From assembly GCA_027039745.1 (NCBI GenBank), contig JALUMP010000073.1, positions 1-9,696 of the forward strand: DNA of 9,696 nucleotides, given 5' to 3'. Position numbers and translations under genes: made by a program. The stretch is from Candidatus Parcubacteria bacterium. GTDB taxonomy: Bacteria > Patescibacteriota > Minisyncoccia > Phycocordibacterales > GCA-2747955. This document shows positions 7,357 through 9,696 of this stretch, piece by piece (position 1 is the first letter of the stretch; each line of letters starts with the position of its first letter). The notes below the pieces were generated by a model. That model had not been told where the DNA came from, did no database searches, and saw nothing but the letters and a program-made list of their open reading frames with translations.

Positions 7357-7365
7357 ATATTAACA
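7357..7365 (-). promoter_or_regulatory. Extended -10 promoter of the GerMN gene
   Basis: The minus strand reads TGtTAATAT followed by 8 bases and the ATG at 7348. It shares the 52-base divergent intergenic space with the promoter of the plus-strand gene at 7401, so the two start sites are only about 50 bases apart. Confidence 0.55.
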
Positions 7366-7385
7366 TAAAAAAAAGAAAAAATAGA

Positions 7386-7394
7386 TGATACAAT
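7386..7394 (+). promoter_or_regulatory. Extended -10 promoter of the 55-residue membrane protein gene
   Basis: The plus strand reads TGaTACAAT, then TATCTT and the ATG at 7401 (6-base gap). It shows that the same promoter layout is used on both strands. Confidence 0.55.
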
Positions 7395-7400
7395 TATCTT

Positions 7401-7568
7401 ATGAAAAAATTTATTTATATCGGATTATTTATCGGCTCATATCTTGGAGGATTAGTTCCAAAATTGTGAGGTGCAGGAATGTTTTCTATGTCTGGGTTAT
7501 TTTTTAGCACTATTTTTGCAATTTTTGGTGCTATCTTGGGATATAAAATTGGGCAAAAATATTTCTAA
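7401..7568 (+). CDS. 55-residue two-segment membrane protein (UGA=Trp)
   Basis: This is the only plus-strand gene. It encodes 55 residues with two hydrophobic segments (about 4-22 and 31-49) that are rich in Gly and Ser, joined by the short turn LVPKL-W-GAGMFSMS. One TGA (7467-7469, residue 23) sits in that turn, where small bacterial membrane proteins of this kind often have LWG. The end, GAILGYKIGQKYF, leaves a basic tail. Start is ATG behind a clear -10; stop is TAA. The protein resembles short two-TM proteins found in many Patescibacteria, of unknown function. Its stop codon overlaps that of the convergent GH26 gene by four bases. Standard ORF callers would miss it, because the TGA leaves only 22 codons. 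Confidence 0.75.
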
Positions 7569-8860
7569 TTATCAAAAATTTTATTTTTGATAATATTTTG
7601 AAATGTCTTTAAAGATTTCTCAGAAGAGTCTACTCTTATCAAAGCTTTTTCTCCATCTTCTTCTTCTCAATTTTCATGCCAATAAGAAATTGCAGAAAAA
7701 GGAATATATTGTTTTTCAACAATAGTTTTGAAGGCATCTTCTAATCATAAAGATTTATCACCATTTGGATTGCTATCACTTACCCCAAACTCCAACAAAG
7801 CAAAAGGTTTTGTTTTTGAAATTTCTAAAATGTATTTTGAACGTTCTTTTAAAATTTCACTAAAAGTGTCTCAATAATCTTCTCTATCATTTTGTGGTCC
7901 ATAAATACTCACCCCTATTCAGTCTATATATTGGTCTCCTGGATAATAATACTTTGGTTTATTTCATCATTCATCAGGAACAGAATTTATATCAGCATGA
8001 AAAAACCAAGTAATATTATTCACTTTTTCTTCTTTAAATAAATCTATAATATGCCTATATGCATCTCTTCACTTTTCTGGGCCATCTGGATATTTTGTAT
8101 TACCATATTTATCAGAAACCCCACCACCATGATATTTTCCACTTCAAACAAACCAATCACCATTTGGCTCGACAGCAAAATCAACTAAAATCATTTTCCC
8201 ATCTGCTTTTGCATTTTGGGCTCATTTTTTTAACTCTTTATCAAATACACCTTCAATTATTTTCTCTAAAGAAAATTCGTTTTCAACTTTTTTCATGTCT
8301 GAAGCATATTCATAATACTCTTTTGGATGTGGCAAAAATCTCACAAAAGGAATTGCTCCTGCTTTTCTTATCTCTGATATTTCATTTTTAGGGAAATCCA
8401 AACCATTGTAAAAATTTTGAGAAAAATAAGCTCATTTTATTTTTCTCCCAACTAATTTTTCAAAATCTTTGACTTTTTTTGCACTAACATGGTCTTCTGT
8501 GCCACCAAAATCTGGAAAAGCTCCAAAATATATTTTATTATTTTTTGGTTTTACCAACTTAATATATTTTATTTTTTTTAATTCTTTTTTAGGTATTATT
8601 TTTTTTACCAATTTTTTTTCTACATTATTTATGCTTTCTTTTTTAATTTCTGGTTTTGTGTCCACTTTTTTATCTTGAATTTCAATATCTTCAGAAGGCT
8701 CTTCTTCTTCGTTTGAAATATTTGTATTTAAAGATACTGGAATATTACTGGAAACATCTTTTTTCAATGATTTTTGTTTATTTAAAATGATATTTTTATA
8801 TACAAAAAAACCTACAACAAAAAAAGAGACAACTAATAAAATAAATTTAACATTTTTCAT
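7565..8860 (-). CDS. Membrane-anchored glycoside hydrolase family 26 enzyme, probable endo-beta-mannanase (UGA=Trp)
   Basis: This 431-residue protein contains ten TGA codons (residues 143, 213, 239, 264, 298, 299, 314, 330, 372, 398) and three TGG (236, 285, 394). Residues 6-21 form a signal anchor; residues 22-105 are a K/E-rich spacer; the (beta/alpha)8 catalytic domain starts near 108 (KIYFGAFPDFGG). GH26 landmarks are the acid/base Glu231 in VEPNGDWF, the nucleophile Glu357 in LLEFG, the DAYRHIIDLF helix, NITWFFH, YYPGDQYIDW-IGVSIYG and SYWHENW. The Trp codons at 239, 314 and 398 are at positions strongly conserved as Trp in the family. GH26 mostly cleaves beta-1,4-mannan; some members act on beta-1,3-1,4-glucan or xylan, so the substrate is inferred. 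It probably acts outside the cell on polysaccharide, from food or host. The ATG follows an extended -10. Stop is TAG, the only TAG stop in the window. Confidence 0.95.
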
Positions 8861-8867
8861 ATTTTTA

Positions 8868-8876
8868 TAATAACAT
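8868..8876 (-). promoter_or_regulatory. Extended -10 promoter of the GH26 gene
   Basis: The minus strand reads TGtTATTAT with roughly six to seven bases (AAAAAT) to the ATG at 8860. It lies in the 29-base gap after the stop of the upstream nuclease gene, so the GH26 gene can be expressed on its own even if read-through from that gene occurs. Confidence 0.55.
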
Positions 8877-8889
8877 TTTATTTAAAAAA

Positions 8890-9696
8890 TTATTTATTAT
8901 TTAACAACTCTCACAAATCTCAAAAATCTTCATTTTCTTTTGTTTTTTCATATTCTCTGTCTAAAAACGCTCCGCTTATTATGTCTTCTGCAAATTCTTG
9001 AATCTCTTCTTCTAGCTTAGCTACATCACTATTGTCTACCATCATTTTTTGCTTTTCAAACTCACCTGTTTTTTTACTTTTTTGCACAAAATCCAAGACA
9101 GCCTCTGTAACTCTATTTTCTGCATAATATTTATCTATCAAAAGCTTGTAAAAAACTACTTGCCTATCCAAATCTTCTTTTTGCGGCTTTGTCTTCTCTC
9201 CATAGGTTTTACCTGTTTTATAATCTACTACGCGAATTTTGCCTCCATCCAACATTTCCATTTTGTCTATAATCCCATACAGCCTTAACGTCTCACCTCC
9301 TTTAAGATCAAAACCTGCAGACATTCTTTTTTCTGTCATTACATTGAAGTTGAAGCTGCCCTTGTTGGCTTTTCAATATTGGTTCAAAAGCTCTTGCCCT
9401 TGTGAGTGTATGTCTTCAAAATATTTTTCAGGAATAGTAAATTTTTGCAATGATTCTTCAAAAATATCCAGCATCACTCTTTCTCCCTTTGCTTTAAAAA
9501 ATACATCTAAGGTATCGTGAATAATATTTCCAAAAATTAGTGGCTTTGTTTGAGCCGATGGAATACGGATTAAATTTCTGAAAAAGTATTTTATTGGTGA
9601 TTGCTTGTAGTTATTTAGGGCAGAAACAGAAAGTGCATTTTGTAAAAACAATTTTTTGATATATTCTTTATCAAAAATAGACAAAACTTTTTCTTC
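8890..9696 (-). CDS. C-terminal part of a RecB-family PD-(D/E)XK nuclease, probably a helicase-nuclease (partial, UGA=Trp)
   Basis: The frame is open to the window edge and its start lies outside; 268 residues are visible. The beginning (LSVSALNNYKQSPIKYFFRNLIRIPS) and FGNIIHDTLDVFF are typical of the RecB-like nuclease domain found at the end of AddA/AddB/UvrD-type enzymes. The catalytic motif is IRVVDYKTGK (Asp and Lys of the PD-(D/E)XK core); the upstream RLYGIIDKME gives another acidic metal ligand and the QVVFYKLLI helix follows. Such nucleases process double-strand DNA ends, usually together with a UvrD/PcrA-type helicase. TGA occurs at fragment residues 108, 259 and 262; the last two are in the tail DF-W-DL-W-ELLNNK. 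Relatives often end in a Cys-rich iron-sulfur motif here, but no Cys is visible in this tail. TAA stop. Confidence 0.9.

Noticed and set aside
93..9696. UGA encodes glycine, as in Gracilibacteria and Absconditabacteria
   Set aside because: UGA aligns with UGG in the internal repeats and with conserved Trp in GH26, NT5C and FecR contexts. Gly is encoded by ordinary GGN codons throughout, including the helicase GG-rich tail.
93..9696. Many genes are pseudogenes broken by TGA stops
   Set aside because: Frames on both sides of every TGA are in phase, no frameshifts or TAA/TAG interruptions occur, and the codons sit at expected Trp positions. Decay would give mixed lesions.
93..9696. Origin in Mycoplasma/Spiroplasma because of UGA=Trp
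   Set aside because: FecR, GerMN, Fn3-like surface proteins and GH26 are not typical of Mollicutes. The absence of Shine-Dalgarno and the leaderless layout also do not point that way. This is an inference from a single window, not proof.

Overview
This window is AT-rich (roughly 30% GC by eye) and densely packed with short-spaced bacterial genes. Ten of the eleven protein genes are on the minus strand. Its central property is that UGA is not a stop codon here but encodes tryptophan. Read with the standard code, most genes look like broken pieces. Read with UGA=Trp, eight genes become continuous, family-length proteins ending in UAA (or once UAG). I count about 30 in-frame UGA codons against 13 UGG codons, and no gene ends in UGA. 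The amino acid can be set from the window alone: a surface protein with three internal repeats has UGG at two alignment columns in one repeat and UGA at the same columns in the other two. Family knowledge agrees, since UGA falls at conserved Trp positions of a GH26 mannanase and an NT5C-type nucleotidase.

The gene content (FecR domain, fibronectin-like repeats, GerMN domain, pentapeptide-repeat membrane protein, RecB-type nuclease, anchored GH26 enzyme) does not fit Mollicutes, the classic UGA=Trp bacteria. It resembles Patescibacteria/CPR, in particular the broad Gracilibacteria-Peregrinibacteria neighbourhood. In Gracilibacteria (BD1-5) and Absconditabacteria (SR1) the known reassignment is UGA=Gly, so UGA=Trp here would be a different and possibly undescribed reassignment. 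The lineage placement is inference.

Layout, in window order: FecR/Fn3-like surface protein (93-1850, -); pentapeptide-repeat protein with a C-terminal membrane domain (1901-3394, -); NT5C-like HAD phosphatase (3468-3914, -); cupin (4003-4386, -), GIY-YIG protein (4398-4640, -) and DEAD-box RNA helicase (4642-6129, -), which look like one operon running helicase to cupin; a 207-base intergenic stretch with palindromes; small Cys-rich secreted protein (6337-6612, -); GerMN-domain protein (6713-7348, -); divergent 55-residue membrane protein (7401-7568, +); anchored GH26 glycoside hydrolase (7565-8860, -), whose stop overlaps that of the plus-strand gene; and the C-terminal part of a RecB-family PD-(D/E)XK nuclease (8890 to beyond the window end, -). 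No gap longer than 300 bases lacks a gene, and I see no tRNA, rRNA, CRISPR array or mobile element.

A second recurring signal is an extended -10 promoter (TGnTAnnnT or close) ending only 6-8 bases before the start codon of seven genes, with no Shine-Dalgarno sequence. This implies mostly leaderless mRNAs. Hairpin terminators follow the FecR, pentapeptide, cupin and GerMN genes. At least five products are membrane-anchored or exported, so the window is largely an envelope and surface gene cluster interrupted by an RNA-helicase operon.
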